64,000 nt of DNA. Source: Haliscomenobacter sp040403615 (GTDB taxonomy: Bacteria; Bacteroidota; Bacteroidia; Chitinophagales; Saprospiraceae). Shown piece by piece: positions 35,031 to 43,767 of the stretch. A model generated the notes under the pieces. It had not been told where the DNA came from, did no database searches, and was given only the letters and a program-made list of their open reading frames with translations. Where the stretch lies: the NCBI RefSeq assembly GCF_040403615.1, contig NZ_JBBAKG010000030.1:1-64000 (forward strand). Reading direction: 5' to 3'. The position numbers and the translations under genes were made by a program. Each line of letters starts with the position of its first letter. Within the stretch, counting starts at the first letter, position 1.

Positions 35031-35099
35031 TAAGCCTTCTCTTCCTTCGTTTTTTACTGGAATATGATCCCGTACTGTTCAGTATTGGGATTAGTTGTT

Positions 35100-36350
35100 A
35101 TGTCAATTCCAAAAAATACCATGAGAATAGCTGCACTTGTTTTTTGCTTATTTTGTCTTGCCCAGTTATCTGCCCAAACCCAGGCTGGATTGGTTGCATT
35201 TTATCCCTTTGAAAACAGCAATGCGGATGCGGCGGGCAATACGGCCAATGCCTTTCAGCCCGCGCTCAATCGGAGTTACGATTGTGGAGCCATTGGCCGA
35301 GCTTTGAAATTCGGTGGCGCAAATGGAAACGCCGTAGTAATGGGCCCCGCAAATGACGAATTCGATACGGAAGATTTCACCCTGAGCTTCTACTTTAAGG
35401 CGACCAATCAAAATGGTATTCAATACCTGGCACACAAACTCACCAGCAATTGCAAAACGGATGGAAACTATTTTTACATCCGGTTTCGTCCCTTTACCCG
35501 CACGCTGAACGTCTTTTTGGGAGAAGGAGCCAAAACCGTAAACTTGATTGGCGAAGTACCCAAAGAGAAGTGTTGGCACCACGTTGCGGTCATTCGGGAA
35601 GGAGTGAAAGTCAAACTTTACATCAATGGGGTTAAAGTGCAAGAATTAAACACCCAAGGGCGTATCAACTTGTCCAATGACGGAAAATTCATCATGGGCA
35701 ATTCTCCTTGTGCTCCAGTTGCCAACCAGGCGCCTTTTGAGGGCTATCTGGATGAGGTTCGCTTGTACAACCGCTCACTCAATGACAACGAAGCCAAACA
35801 GCTTTATGCCGTTGAACCCGACAACATCGTAACCCGCGACACGAGCATTTTCGTTGGTGGTGCCGTAAAAATCAAAATGGGGCCGACTTGTAATTTCATT
35901 TTCAAGTGGTCACCAATCAATGGCGTTGTATCTGCTTTCGATAAAGAACCGGTGATTCAACCTTTCGATCCTGGCATTTACTTTTATTCGGTCAACATGA
36001 CCGATGACAGTGGGGTATGCGTAGCTACCGATTCCATCCGCATTACGGTAATCGACCCCAATACCCTGGATTGTGGGCAGGTTTTGTTGCCCAAAGCATT
36101 TACGCCCAATGGCGATGGGCTCAATGAAACCTTTGGCATCAGTAATCCTTTCGTAATTCAGGAATTGATTTCGTTTGAAATTTACGACCGCTGGGGAAGC
36201 AGGGTCTTCGGTACGGCAGATCCGTTTTACCGTTGGGATGGGTCTTTTCAAGGAAAAAAGGTCAACTCAGGAGTAATGCTTTATAAAATTCGTTACCGCT
36301 GCAAGGGAGAAGAGAAAATTGCCACCGGAAGTGTGATGGTGATGCGGTAA
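35100..36350 (+). CDS. LamG-domain secreted protein with T9SS type B tail
   Basis: This protein is about 417 aa. The signal peptide MSIPKNTMRIAALVFCLFCL ends near LSAQ; an ATG seven codons later is an equally possible start. Residues 30-240 form a LamG/concanavalin-like fold (LVAFYPFENSNADAAGN, KCWHHVAVIREG, LYINGVKV, GYLDEVRLYNRSLND). A short Ig-like linker follows, then the gliding-motility type C-terminal domain (CHU_C; LPKAFTPNGDGLNETFGI, FEIYDRWGSRVF), the T9SS type B sorting signal. Likely a cell-surface, sugar-binding or adhesive protein. It ends near a strong bidirectional terminator. Confidence 0.92.
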   Translation: MSIPKNTMRIAALVFCLFCLAQLSAQTQAGLVAFYPFENSNADAAGNTANAFQPALNRSYDCGAIGRALKFGGANGNAVVMGPANDEFDTEDFTLSFYFKATNQNGIQYLAHKLTSNCKTDGNYFYIRFRPFTRTLNVFLGEGAKTVNLIGEVPKEKCWHHVAVIREGVKVKLYINGVKVQELNTQGRINLSNDGKFIMGNSPCAPVANQAPFEGYLDEVRLYNRSLNDNEAKQLYAVEPDNIVTRDTSIFVGGAVKIKMGPTCNFIFKWSPINGVVSAFDKEPVIQPFDPGIYFYSVNMTDDSGVCVATDSIRITVIDPNTLDCGQVLLPKAFTPNGDGLNETFGISNPFVIQELISFEIYDRWGSRVFGTADPFYRWDGSFQGKKVNSGVMLYKIRYRCKGEEKIATGSVMVMR

Positions 36351-36368
36351 TGTTAGGTGTTTGGTTTT

Positions 36369-36414
36369 AAGTTGCCCACAATTTTGCAAAGATGCATAAA
36401 GTTGTGGGCAACTT
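36369..36414. terminator. Bidirectional terminator
   Basis: A perfect 13-bp stem (AAGTTGCCCACAA at 36369-36381, TTGTGGGCAACTT at 36402-36414) with T-rich or A-rich flanks on both sides. It serves the LamG gene on the plus strand and the 1562-aa gene on the minus strand. Confidence 0.9.
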
Positions 36415-36433
36415 AAAAAACCAATTTCAAAGT

Positions 36434-39400
36434 TTATCTCACCAGTCCTATATCTCCGCGATACAGCAGTTTCACATCATCCAGGAATTCCACCTCGATT
36501 ACATAGACATATACGCCTTGGCCAGCTTGTTTTGAAGATAACAAACCGTCCCAAAGGATGGTACCACTCAGGCAATTCACGGTAATGTTTTTTTGCTCCA
36601 AAATCTGGTTGCCCCATCGATCAAATACTCGGGCATAATTGATGGTCTTGACGCCTTTGCAGCCATAAGCCCGGAATTCATCATTGCGGCCATCCCCATT
36701 CGGAGAGAAAGCATTTGGAACGTAGAAATTGCGATTGCGATCCAATTCTACAAACAGTTTGCCTTCCGCTTTACAACCACTGATGTCGGTTACGGTCAGG
36801 ATGTACTCAGTATCGTCACGTAGGTCGCGGGTAGTGCGTGTAGCTGTAAGCACGTAAGGATCAACTATTTTATCGTTGGACAAGCCTTTAGCGGGCAGCC
36901 ACAAATAGTTTCTGATTGGTTTGGAACTGGTCACGATTGGCGTCAATTGCAAACTGTCACCCAATTCTACGGTGACCTGATTGGGCTTAAAATCAACCGA
37001 TAATTGATCCGGCTGATTGACTTGAATGGTATCTACATATTGGCAACCCAATTGGTCTTCAACGGCAATGATGTGCTGTCCAGCAAAAATATTGGCCGCC
37101 TGATTGAGAGGGAAATTGATGCCATTTTTGTCTACAGTAAATGTAAAATCTGATGACAAAATTCCATTTCCACCATAAGCTGTATCAATCGTCACCGTAG
37201 TCGCGTCACCAAAACAGCGAGGTTCAGCAACCGGATTGATTATCGCCACTACTGGCGGAGGTGCAAGCACTGTATAAGTAGTCGAATCCGTACAATTTTT
37301 GGTGTCGGTTACGGTAACAAAATAAGTTCCCGGAGCCAGTTTTTCCGCAAAAGGCGAATTGGCCCGTGAGATATTTCCCGACCAGGTAAACGCATTTTCA
37401 GGAAGCGGGTTGATGCCTTCATCCGTATTGACGCTCACGCCAAATTTTCCATCTTTGGTATTGTTGCAGCTCGCTGCCCGCGAAAAGCTTTGGTCAACCA
37501 CGATGGTGAGTTCAGCTGGTTCTCTGACTTCAAGTTCCTGGTTTTTCACACAATTCCTGCTATCGGTTATTACTATCCGATAGGTTCCTGCACGCAAATT
37601 GCTAAGGCTATCTTGAGTAGCTCCGGTTCCTTGCCAGTTGAATCGGAAAGGAGGCGTTCCACCAGCAGGCGTTAGTTTGACTTTTCCGTTGGCTAAGCCA
37701 AAACAAGTTACTGATTCAATGACAGAAAGTACTTTAATTTCCGGAGGACTGAGAATGCGCACGGAATCCGCTGCCGCACAAGAATTAGAATCTACTACCA
37801 CCACAATGTTCATTCCTGCAGGCAATCTCACCGCGGTTGAGGTGGATACCCCTGCAAATGTTTCTTTGCTGCTCTGCCAGGTGAATTCAAATCTACCAGA
37901 GCGGCCATTGCTGAATGCAGCAACTGCGGTTGCTCTACCATCACTTGAGCCTTCAAAACAAGCGACCCCGGTACTGTCTCTAAAATTGATCAAGATGCGT
38001 GGAGGATCCTGCAAGACAAACTGGCCTGTGGTAGGTGGGCATCCCTTGGCATCAAATACAGTCACTTCATAATTGCCTGCTTTTATGGCTGGACGCAATT
38101 GAAAACGGGAGGTATCTTTGCCTTGGTCTTTCCACAAGAACTTATAAGGAGCGGTTCCACCACTGGCATTTACAGTTAATGATCCATTGGCGTCGCCTGG
38201 GCAACGTGGAGCAATGCTGGTTATGCTGTCAATTTGAACCGGCGTAGGCGCAATAACCTGAGCGGTATCTACCGCTCTACAGAAATCACTCCCCGTAATC
38301 GTAACAATGTAACGGCCAGCAGGCAAATTGGTGATGTTTGGCCCGTTGGCTGAATTATCCCACACAATGGAAGTAATCGTGGTGCTTGGTGCTGGAGTGG
38401 CACTAACCGACAAGCGACCATTTTGATCTCCAAAACAACGCAGGGTGAAGTCATTCAATTGGGTAATTTGTGGAGGGGCTGGTGCTCCAACACGAATTGC
38501 CAGTGTTGTATCACATTTATTGCTGTCGATAACCGTCACGATGTAATTTCCTGACCTCAAGGCAGATGCCAGCGAATCCGTCTTCGTTGGAAGCAGCATG
38601 GTATCCAAACGCCATTGATATTTATACGGTTTTACACCGCCACTAACTTTCACCGATGCAAAACCATCCAAACCAGGATTACAGGTCTCGTTTCGCAAAC
38701 GATTCCTGGTAATGCTTACCGGAGTGGGCTGCTTCACAGTGATGGTATCACTTACTTGACAACCCGCCGGATCATTGTCTCTCATCGTAACGATGTACTT
38801 TCCAGCCGGAACATTGTTCAATGTGCTATTGGTAGGTTGATTAATCGGAGTAGCTGTTGTTCCCGTCCAGGTAAATGTAAAAGGCAACTGATTTTGAGCG
38901 CCAACTGTATTACCCGTTGCGATAACCAAGCCATTTGACAATCCAAAACAGGTTACATTGCTTACGGCAGTATCGATCACCAGTTTTTTGAAAGGCTCTA
39001 CTGGAAAGGTGAAGATTTTTGTACACATGCGGTTGTCCGTAATGGTCACCGCATACAAGCCTTCTTTGATGTTGGTCAAATTGGAAACCGCGTTGGTATC
39101 GGCAGGTTTGGTGCTCCATTTGTACAAATACCTTCCTCTACTAAAAGGAACCCCTCCTGAGGCCCTTAAAACAATTGAGCCATTGGATACCCCGGAGCAA
39201 GTGGGTTGAGTGATCGTTGGGTTGGGTTCAATTTTGCTGGGTGCCGCAATGCTCACACTGGAGGAAGCCTGGCATCCCTTGGCATTGGTGACGGTAACCG
39301 AATACAATCCAGCCCCAAGTGAATCTACTCTTGGGGTTCTTTTTCCTGGTATATTCCACTGGAATTTATAGGTAGAATCAGGATTGGTCAAAGGAATCGA

Positions 39401-41122
39401 ATTGATCGATATGGCTGCATTCAATATTCCAGTTTTGGAATCGTGGCATAAAACCTGCGCCAAAATTTGCACATCTATACCAAGTCCTTCTGGTTCAGCA
39501 AATTCAACCGTATCTATTTTAACATTGGCCGTAGGCTTGTTGCTGTCCTGAATTTTGACAATGTATTTCCCTACGGATAAATCCTCCCAGCGGAATTTCC
39601 CCCCGGGCTTTAAAATGACTTCAGTGGGAAAGCTTTGAGGTGTTGGAGCTATTTTTTGGATGGAGACGCCATAAGGAGCAGTCCCCTTGTCGGCAATCAC
39701 TTCAATGACCCCATTCGTTTGGCCAGCACAAGCCAATCCACTGGTGGTAATACTGGTAAACAGCACATCCATCGACACATTGACCCGTCCGTCCCGGAAA
39801 ACGTACCCCAAAGAGGCAGGTTCAGAACTTCCCACTGTTTCAGCGGGATTTCGCGAACCTTGAAAGCTGAGCGGACTGGTTGTTCCAATTGCACCTATGA
39901 CTTTAAAGCAGATGGTAAAAATGGTGGCACTATCTGGCAAAATAACGCCTTGAAGGGCAGGATCTGACCAGGAAATGGCCAAACCCAATTTATCCGAGGT
40001 TGGGCCAATGTTGGATGAACCAAAACCACCCAGGCTGGTATTGTAATTTTTGGGGCCTACTAGTTCCAATACTTTGGTGTCCCAGCGTATATTCATCTCA
40101 AACAATCCAACTTTTTTGAAATTGGTCGTTTTGAGGTCAACACAGATCTCGTCACCCGTTTTTGCATTCAGGAAAGGCAATTGAAAGCCTACTGCTTGAC
40201 AACCTGCCATGTTCACCGGAAAAGACTTATTGCAGTTTCGTCCATCGGTAATCGTAATGATATAACGACCAGGCTCAGGTACAAAAAAGGAAATGGAATC
40301 GAGGTGGCGTGCAGTATTGTTGTTGGTGCTGGATCCTTTTGCTACCCCGGTAATGCTGGGGTCATTCTCTTTTACCACCGTAATGGTATACCTTTCATTG
40401 GGATCAAACTCCGGAACGCCTCCACCTACAATAAATGACCCCGTACACCCGGCATTGTTGATACGCGTACGTACTCTTGCTGTATCGAGGGGTTTGAGGA
40501 AAGCAATCCGATAAGCTTCTTCAGCATTAAGATTGACACAGCCTCCATTTTCGATGGAACCTGTTGCAAAATTATCCACCGTGATGGGGGAAAAATAAAG
40601 GGCGACTGGTGCCCCTTTCCCAAAACCCTGAATAAAGCGCCCATCATTGATGTAGGTTATGTCTCCATTGCGTTTGCCGGTAACTGTCCAATACAGGCCA
40701 TCAGGCTGGATTACCGTATTGCCAATGGTGATCGGTACCCGAGGATAAAGGCAAGTTTGCTTGAAAATATCGCTGGTATCCGGTCCGGTAAATTCGGTTG
40801 AGGGCGCGCAGGTAGTAACCAGGTATACAATCCCAGAAGGGGTTGCAAAGTTGGGGTCATCAATTCGAAAATTACCATCGTGGGTAATTTTAATTGAATC
40901 TCCAAAACAAAGGTAAATGGTACCTCCACCTGAAGTATTGCTTTGGCCTCCAATCGCTCCAATTGTAACTGTACCAGCGTTGTTGTTGCATGCACGACGC
41001 AATTGTCCAGCTTTACCACGGGGGTCAAACTTAAGTGTGCTAATGTTTTGGCCTTGCAGCATAGCTGCTGGCAACAATAGTAGGATAAGATATCCGAAAA
41101 ATCTGCTCATTTTGCTCATCAT
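36434..41122 (-). CDS. Giant cohesin-like/SprB-repeat adhesin with T9SS type B tail
   Basis: This 1562-aa surface protein has a signal peptide (1-24). An N-terminal region of unknown fold runs to about 310. A cohesin-like beta sandwich follows (about 310-450: TGDEICVDLKTTNFKKVG, FEMNIRWDTKVLEL). Next come about eleven SprB-type repeats (about 455-1390), each with a cysteine-centred start such as VTCFGLSNG and ending in FTW-like strands with GTYxVTVTD. The last 95 residues are CHU_C (YVPNAFSPNGDGRNDEF, RVFDRWGNQI). SprB itself is the mobile adhesin of gliding flavobacteria, so adhesion or gliding is plausible. Confidence 0.92.
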   Translation of the reverse strand: MMSKMSRFFGYLILLLLPAAMLQGQNISTLKFDPRGKAGQLRRACNNNAGTVTIGAIGGQSNTSGGGTIYLCFGDSIKITHDGNFRIDDPNFATPSGIVYLVTTCAPSTEFTGPDTSDIFKQTCLYPRVPITIGNTVIQPDGLYWTVTGKRNGDITYINDGRFIQGFGKGAPVALYFSPITVDNFATGSIENGGCVNLNAEEAYRIAFLKPLDTARVRTRINNAGCTGSFIVGGGVPEFDPNERYTITVVKENDPSITGVAKGSSTNNNTARHLDSISFFVPEPGRYIITITDGRNCNKSFPVNMAGCQAVGFQLPFLNAKTGDEICVDLKTTNFKKVGLFEMNIRWDTKVLELVGPKNYNTSLGGFGSSNIGPTSDKLGLAISWSDPALQGVILPDSATIFTICFKVIGAIGTTSPLSFQGSRNPAETVGSSEPASLGYVFRDGRVNVSMDVLFTSITTSGLACAGQTNGVIEVIADKGTAPYGVSIQKIAPTPQSFPTEVILKPGGKFRWEDLSVGKYIVKIQDSNKPTANVKIDTVEFAEPEGLGIDVQILAQVLCHDSKTGILNAAISINSIPLTNPDSTYKFQWNIPGKRTPRVDSLGAGLYSVTVTNAKGCQASSSVSIAAPSKIEPNPTITQPTCSGVSNGSIVLRASGGVPFSRGRYLYKWSTKPADTNAVSNLTNIKEGLYAVTITDNRMCTKIFTFPVEPFKKLVIDTAVSNVTCFGLSNGLVIATGNTVGAQNQLPFTFTWTGTTATPINQPTNSTLNNVPAGKYIVTMRDNDPAGCQVSDTITVKQPTPVSITRNRLRNETCNPGLDGFASVKVSGGVKPYKYQWRLDTMLLPTKTDSLASALRSGNYIVTVIDSNKCDTTLAIRVGAPAPPQITQLNDFTLRCFGDQNGRLSVSATPAPSTTITSIVWDNSANGPNITNLPAGRYIVTITGSDFCRAVDTAQVIAPTPVQIDSITSIAPRCPGDANGSLTVNASGGTAPYKFLWKDQGKDTSRFQLRPAIKAGNYEVTVFDAKGCPPTTGQFVLQDPPRILINFRDSTGVACFEGSSDGRATAVAAFSNGRSGRFEFTWQSSKETFAGVSTSTAVRLPAGMNIVVVVDSNSCAAADSVRILSPPEIKVLSVIESVTCFGLANGKVKLTPAGGTPPFRFNWQGTGATQDSLSNLRAGTYRIVITDSRNCVKNQELEVREPAELTIVVDQSFSRAASCNNTKDGKFGVSVNTDEGINPLPENAFTWSGNISRANSPFAEKLAPGTYFVTVTDTKNCTDSTTYTVLAPPPVVAIINPVAEPRCFGDATTVTIDTAYGGNGILSSDFTFTVDKNGINFPLNQAANIFAGQHIIAVEDQLGCQYVDTIQVNQPDQLSVDFKPNQVTVELGDSLQLTPIVTSSKPIRNYLWLPAKGLSNDKIVDPYVLTATRTTRDLRDDTEYILTVTDISGCKAEGKLFVELDRNRNFYVPNAFSPNGDGRNDEFRAYGCKGVKTINYARVFDRWGNQILEQKNITVNCLSGTILWDGLLSSKQAGQGVYVYVIEVEFLDDVKLLYRGDIGLVR

Positions 41123-41229
41123 TCTGATTATCGCTGAACGAACTTAATGCTCCGACAGAAAAACGCAGTAGAGCGACAAATATTTCCCAGCGGATGGAAT
41201 GGCGGCGAAAATACAAAATTAAAACACCA

Positions 41230-41262
41230 ATGGGTTGATGTCCTTTTTGAACATCAACCCAT
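41230..41262 (-). terminator. Terminator of thioredoxin-SPOR gene
   Basis: A perfect 12-bp stem (ATGGGTTGATGT at 41230-41241, ACATCAACCCAT at 41251-41262) lies 24 bp after the stop of the thioredoxin-SPOR gene. T-rich sequence follows it on the minus strand. Confidence 0.78.
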
Positions 41263-41286
41263 CATTTTCGCTGGTAAAACAACAAA

Positions 41287-42135
41287 TTATTGCCCCAAAT
41301 CTTTGACTACCCCTTTAATACCTTCACGCTGAAGGGCATTGAGGTAATTTTCCAAAAGAGCAGGGGTTTTAAATGGCCCTGCAATGAGGTGATAATAAGT
41401 TTGGCCATTGCTGTTGCTGGAAGAAATATTTACAGGCGTGTTAAATTTCTTTTCAAGGTACCGTACTTGCTGTACTACGTTTTCATAACTGCTGTATACC
41501 CCAACCTGAACACCCATTTTGCGGGAGTAGAAGTTGGAGGTGTTGCTTTGAGTCAATGTCCGATTCCGCTGAGCGTCCAACATTGCAGGATCGTCTTCTA
41601 AATCAGCCGATAAATTTTGGACTTCATTGTTGGTTTGATAAGCAGAATAAAGCTTATCCGGCTCCAAATTTTCAACGGTAGAAACAGTGGAGGTTCTGGA
41701 TACCACTCTATTCTCCGGTGTGTTGTAGTGGCGAAGCTGATCCAATAACTGAACTGCATTAATGGTTTCTTCAAAGCGTGCAATTGCAACACCTGATGCA
41801 TTAAAAATCAGCATTGAAGGCAAGAATTTCACCCCACAGGTTTCTCGGTCGGCGTAGCCTTGCACTTCATCTACGTCAATTTTCACAGCCAAATAATCAT
41901 TGTTCATGTACGCAGAGACTTCTGGGTCAATGAAAGTGTTCGCCTCCATCCATTGACAGGGAAGACACCAACTTGCGTAAAAATGAACAAAGAGTGGTCG
42001 TTTCAATTGAGCGGCACGCGCTTTTGCTTCGGCTAAAGGTAGGTTTAAGAACTGCGCAGCACGCAGTTTTTGGGATGCTACAACTAGGGTAAATACCAGG
42101 AGCATGCCCGAGGTAACGGTCGTCAGTTTTCTCAT
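41287..42135 (-). CDS. Thioredoxin-like protein with C-terminal SPOR domain
   Basis: This 282-aa exported protein has a signal peptide (1-27) and a thioredoxin-like domain (30-140) with FYASWCLPCQWME (Cys57 and Cys60) and the cis-Pro region VKFLPSMLIF. A linker of about 60 residues follows, then a SPOR domain (about 205-282: GVQVGVYSSYENVV and YYHLIAGPF). SPOR domains bind denuded peptidoglycan at division sites. The combination suggests a thiol enzyme held at the septum. The same SPOR type ends the subtilase gene 1.6 kb away. It is preceded by the XRE regulator gene on the same strand. Confidence 0.9.
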   Translation of the reverse strand: MRKLTTVTSGMLLVFTLVVASQKLRAAQFLNLPLAEAKARAAQLKRPLFVHFYASWCLPCQWMEANTFIDPEVSAYMNNDYLAVKIDVDEVQGYADRETCGVKFLPSMLIFNASGVAIARFEETINAVQLLDQLRHYNTPENRVVSRTSTVSTVENLEPDKLYSAYQTNNEVQNLSADLEDDPAMLDAQRNRTLTQSNTSNFYSRKMGVQVGVYSSYENVVQQVRYLEKKFNTPVNISSSNSNGQTYYHLIAGPFKTPALLENYLNALQREGIKGVVKDLGQ

Positions 42136-42222
42136 AGAAAGGCGGAATTATAATACAATCATAAAAACTATATGCAAGATATTCATAATTCCTATGAGTA
42201 ACAACTTCAAATATGTTAAAGG

Positions 42223-42750
42223 TTATTCTTGAGCAGAACTATCTTTGGAATTGAGGCTTTTCAAGAGGGAAAGGTGCTCATCCATGAGGGAACGGGCAGT
42301 GTGGTACAATTCTTCGAAATTCACAATAATGAGTCGCAATTCCTGAGGGATTTGGTCATCAACTTGTTCCAATTTGATCCGGCTACAAGTCATCAATCCT
42401 TCGATCATTTGCAACATGCGCTGGGCATTAGAGTGAATAACATCCAGTTGCTCCTGGTTTTTGCCCTGCTGCCGAGACCCTGATTTAAAGTAGGCATTCG
42501 GAGACGAAATGCTGCCTCCACTTAAATCGCGCTGTGCCAAATCACAAATAGACACCCCAAACAAACGAGAGATCCGCAATAGGTTGCACACCTTTGGTTC
42601 CGCAGAGCCGTTTTCGTAAGAGGCGATGTTGCCACGATTTAAACCGATTTTTAAGGCCAACTCTTCCTGACTCAGATTCATCTGCTTTCTTAAAAAGCGA
42701 ATGTTCTTATTCAGGTAGGTGGATTCTACCATTGGGTCCATACCATCCAA
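42223..42750 (-). CDS. XRE-family transcriptional regulator
   Basis: This 175-aa protein has an N-terminal helix-turn-helix (about 10-70: NIRFLRKQMNLSQEELALKI, GLNRGNIASYENGSAEPKV). An alpha-helical C-terminal part (95-170) might be a dimerisation or ligand region. The start MDGMDPMVES is the longest ATG, but MVES is also possible. It is divergent from the ECF sigma gene and 87 bp upstream of the thioredoxin-SPOR gene, so it may control either or both. Confidence 0.88.
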   Translation of the reverse strand: MDGMDPMVESTYLNKNIRFLRKQMNLSQEELALKIGLNRGNIASYENGSAEPKVCNLLRISRLFGVSICDLAQRDLSGGSISSPNAYFKSGSRQQGKNQEQLDVIHSNAQRMLQMIEGLMTCSRIKLEQVDDQIPQELRLIIVNFEELYHTARSLMDEHLSLLKSLNSKDSSAQE

Positions 42751-42822
42751 ATGATTTAAATAATCAAAATTTCAACACAAATTCAAACCTAAAATTAGTC
42801 CTTCGATTAAAACTTGTAGTTC

Positions 42823-42859
42823 ACCGATTATTTTTCGGTATTCGTCGTCAATTATCGGT
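42823..42859. promoter_or_regulatory. Candidate operator of the XRE regulator
   Basis: ACCGA (42823-42827) and TCGGT (42835-42839) form an inverted repeat. A third TCGGT half-site at 42855-42859 lies exactly 20 bp from the second one, two helical turns. It sits upstream of the XRE start. Assigning it to XRE is inference. Confidence 0.35.
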
Positions 42860-43003
42860 GTTTCGAATCTACTTTCTAAATACAAATTTAGACCTCCATT
42901 GTTTTGATGCTGTTAATAAAATTAACAATTTTCTTTGTTTTAGTCAAAAAATGTCGCCTGAGCACCTTTTTTATTAAAAATGAATCTAAATAGGAAAAAA
43001 TAA

Positions 43004-43034
43004 TTGCATTAAAAGGAAGTGTTTTATATTTTTG
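43004..43034 (+). promoter_or_regulatory. Candidate ECF sigma gene promoter
   Basis: TTG (43004-43006), 20 bp, then TATTTTTG (43027-43034) fit the Bacteroidota -33/-7 pattern. The leader would be about 40 nt before the ATG at 43080. Confidence 0.6.
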
Positions 43035-43079
43035 TAAAAAATTATTACAAATACCGTTACCCAAATAAATCACCGGACT

Positions 43080-43604
43080 ATGCTTTACGCGATTCAAACT
43101 CCGATCTACGAGCAACTTGACAAGGTGAGCAATTCATTGCGCGCCTTTTCCCTCAAACTGACCGGTAACTACAACGATGCTGATGATCTTTACCAGGATA
43201 CAGCGGTTAGAATCATCACCAACGCTGACAAATACAATCAAGGTACCAACTTCAAAGCTTGGGCGGTTACCATTATGCGGAACATTTTCATCAACAATTA
43301 CCGCAAAAAAGTACGGCGCAACATGATTGTAGACCAAACACCCAATAATTTTTACATCAATTCAGGTGAGGAGAAGGTGTCAAATGATGGGGAGCACGAT
43401 GTCGCTTTTGGCGAACTGATGCGTTTGGTGGATACTTTGCCTTCCGATTTTCGCGAGCCATTTCTGATGGCTTACGATGGGTTTAAGTACGAAGAAATTG
43501 CCGAAGAGCTTGGTTCGCCGCTTGGGACAATCAAAAGTCGGATTTTCTTCGCACGCAAAAAATTACAGAAGCTCTACGAAGAAAATTATCGGGAGCGAGC
43601 ATAA
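43080..43604 (+). CDS. ECF-type RNA polymerase sigma factor
   Basis: This 174-aa sigma factor has region 2 (LRAFSLKLTGNYNDADDLYQDTAVR; FKAWAVTIMRNIFINNYRKK) and region 4 (FREPFLMAYDGFKYEEIAEELGSPLGTIKSRIFFARKKL). No anti-sigma gene (zinc-binding or FecR-like) sits next to it. It ends in a clear terminator. It is divergent from the XRE regulator, and the subtilase-SPOR gene starts 163 bp downstream. Confidence 0.95.
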   Translation: MLYAIQTPIYEQLDKVSNSLRAFSLKLTGNYNDADDLYQDTAVRIITNADKYNQGTNFKAWAVTIMRNIFINNYRKKVRRNMIVDQTPNNFYINSGEEKVSNDGEHDVAFGELMRLVDTLPSDFREPFLMAYDGFKYEEIAEELGSPLGTIKSRIFFARKKLQKLYEENYRERA

Positions 43605-43636
43605 GTCATCCTATTTCAGGATTGATTTGATGGAAG

Positions 43637-43670
43637 AAGGGGCGCCTTAAAGGTTAGCCCCTTTTTCCGT
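43637..43670 (+). terminator. Terminator of ECF sigma gene
   Basis: AAGGGGC (43637-43643) pairs with GCCCCTT (43657-43663), followed by TTT and a second T run. It separates the sigma gene from the subtilase gene. Confidence 0.82.
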
Positions 43671-43767
43671 TTTTTTCCAAATCAAGAATATTTTGTACAT
43701 TTCAGCTATCTAACCCCCTCTAATTCCCCATAAGGCAACTTAGGGCTAATTATTAACTAAAAAAGGC

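Larger units (their letters stand above)
42751..43079. other. AT-rich divergent regulatory region
   Basis: No gene is supported. It separates the XRE and ECF sigma genes and holds an inverted repeat with an extra half-site (42823-42859) and the ECF promoter candidate (43004-43034). The very AT-rich stretch around 42960-43020 is typical of promoter DNA. Confidence 0.6.
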
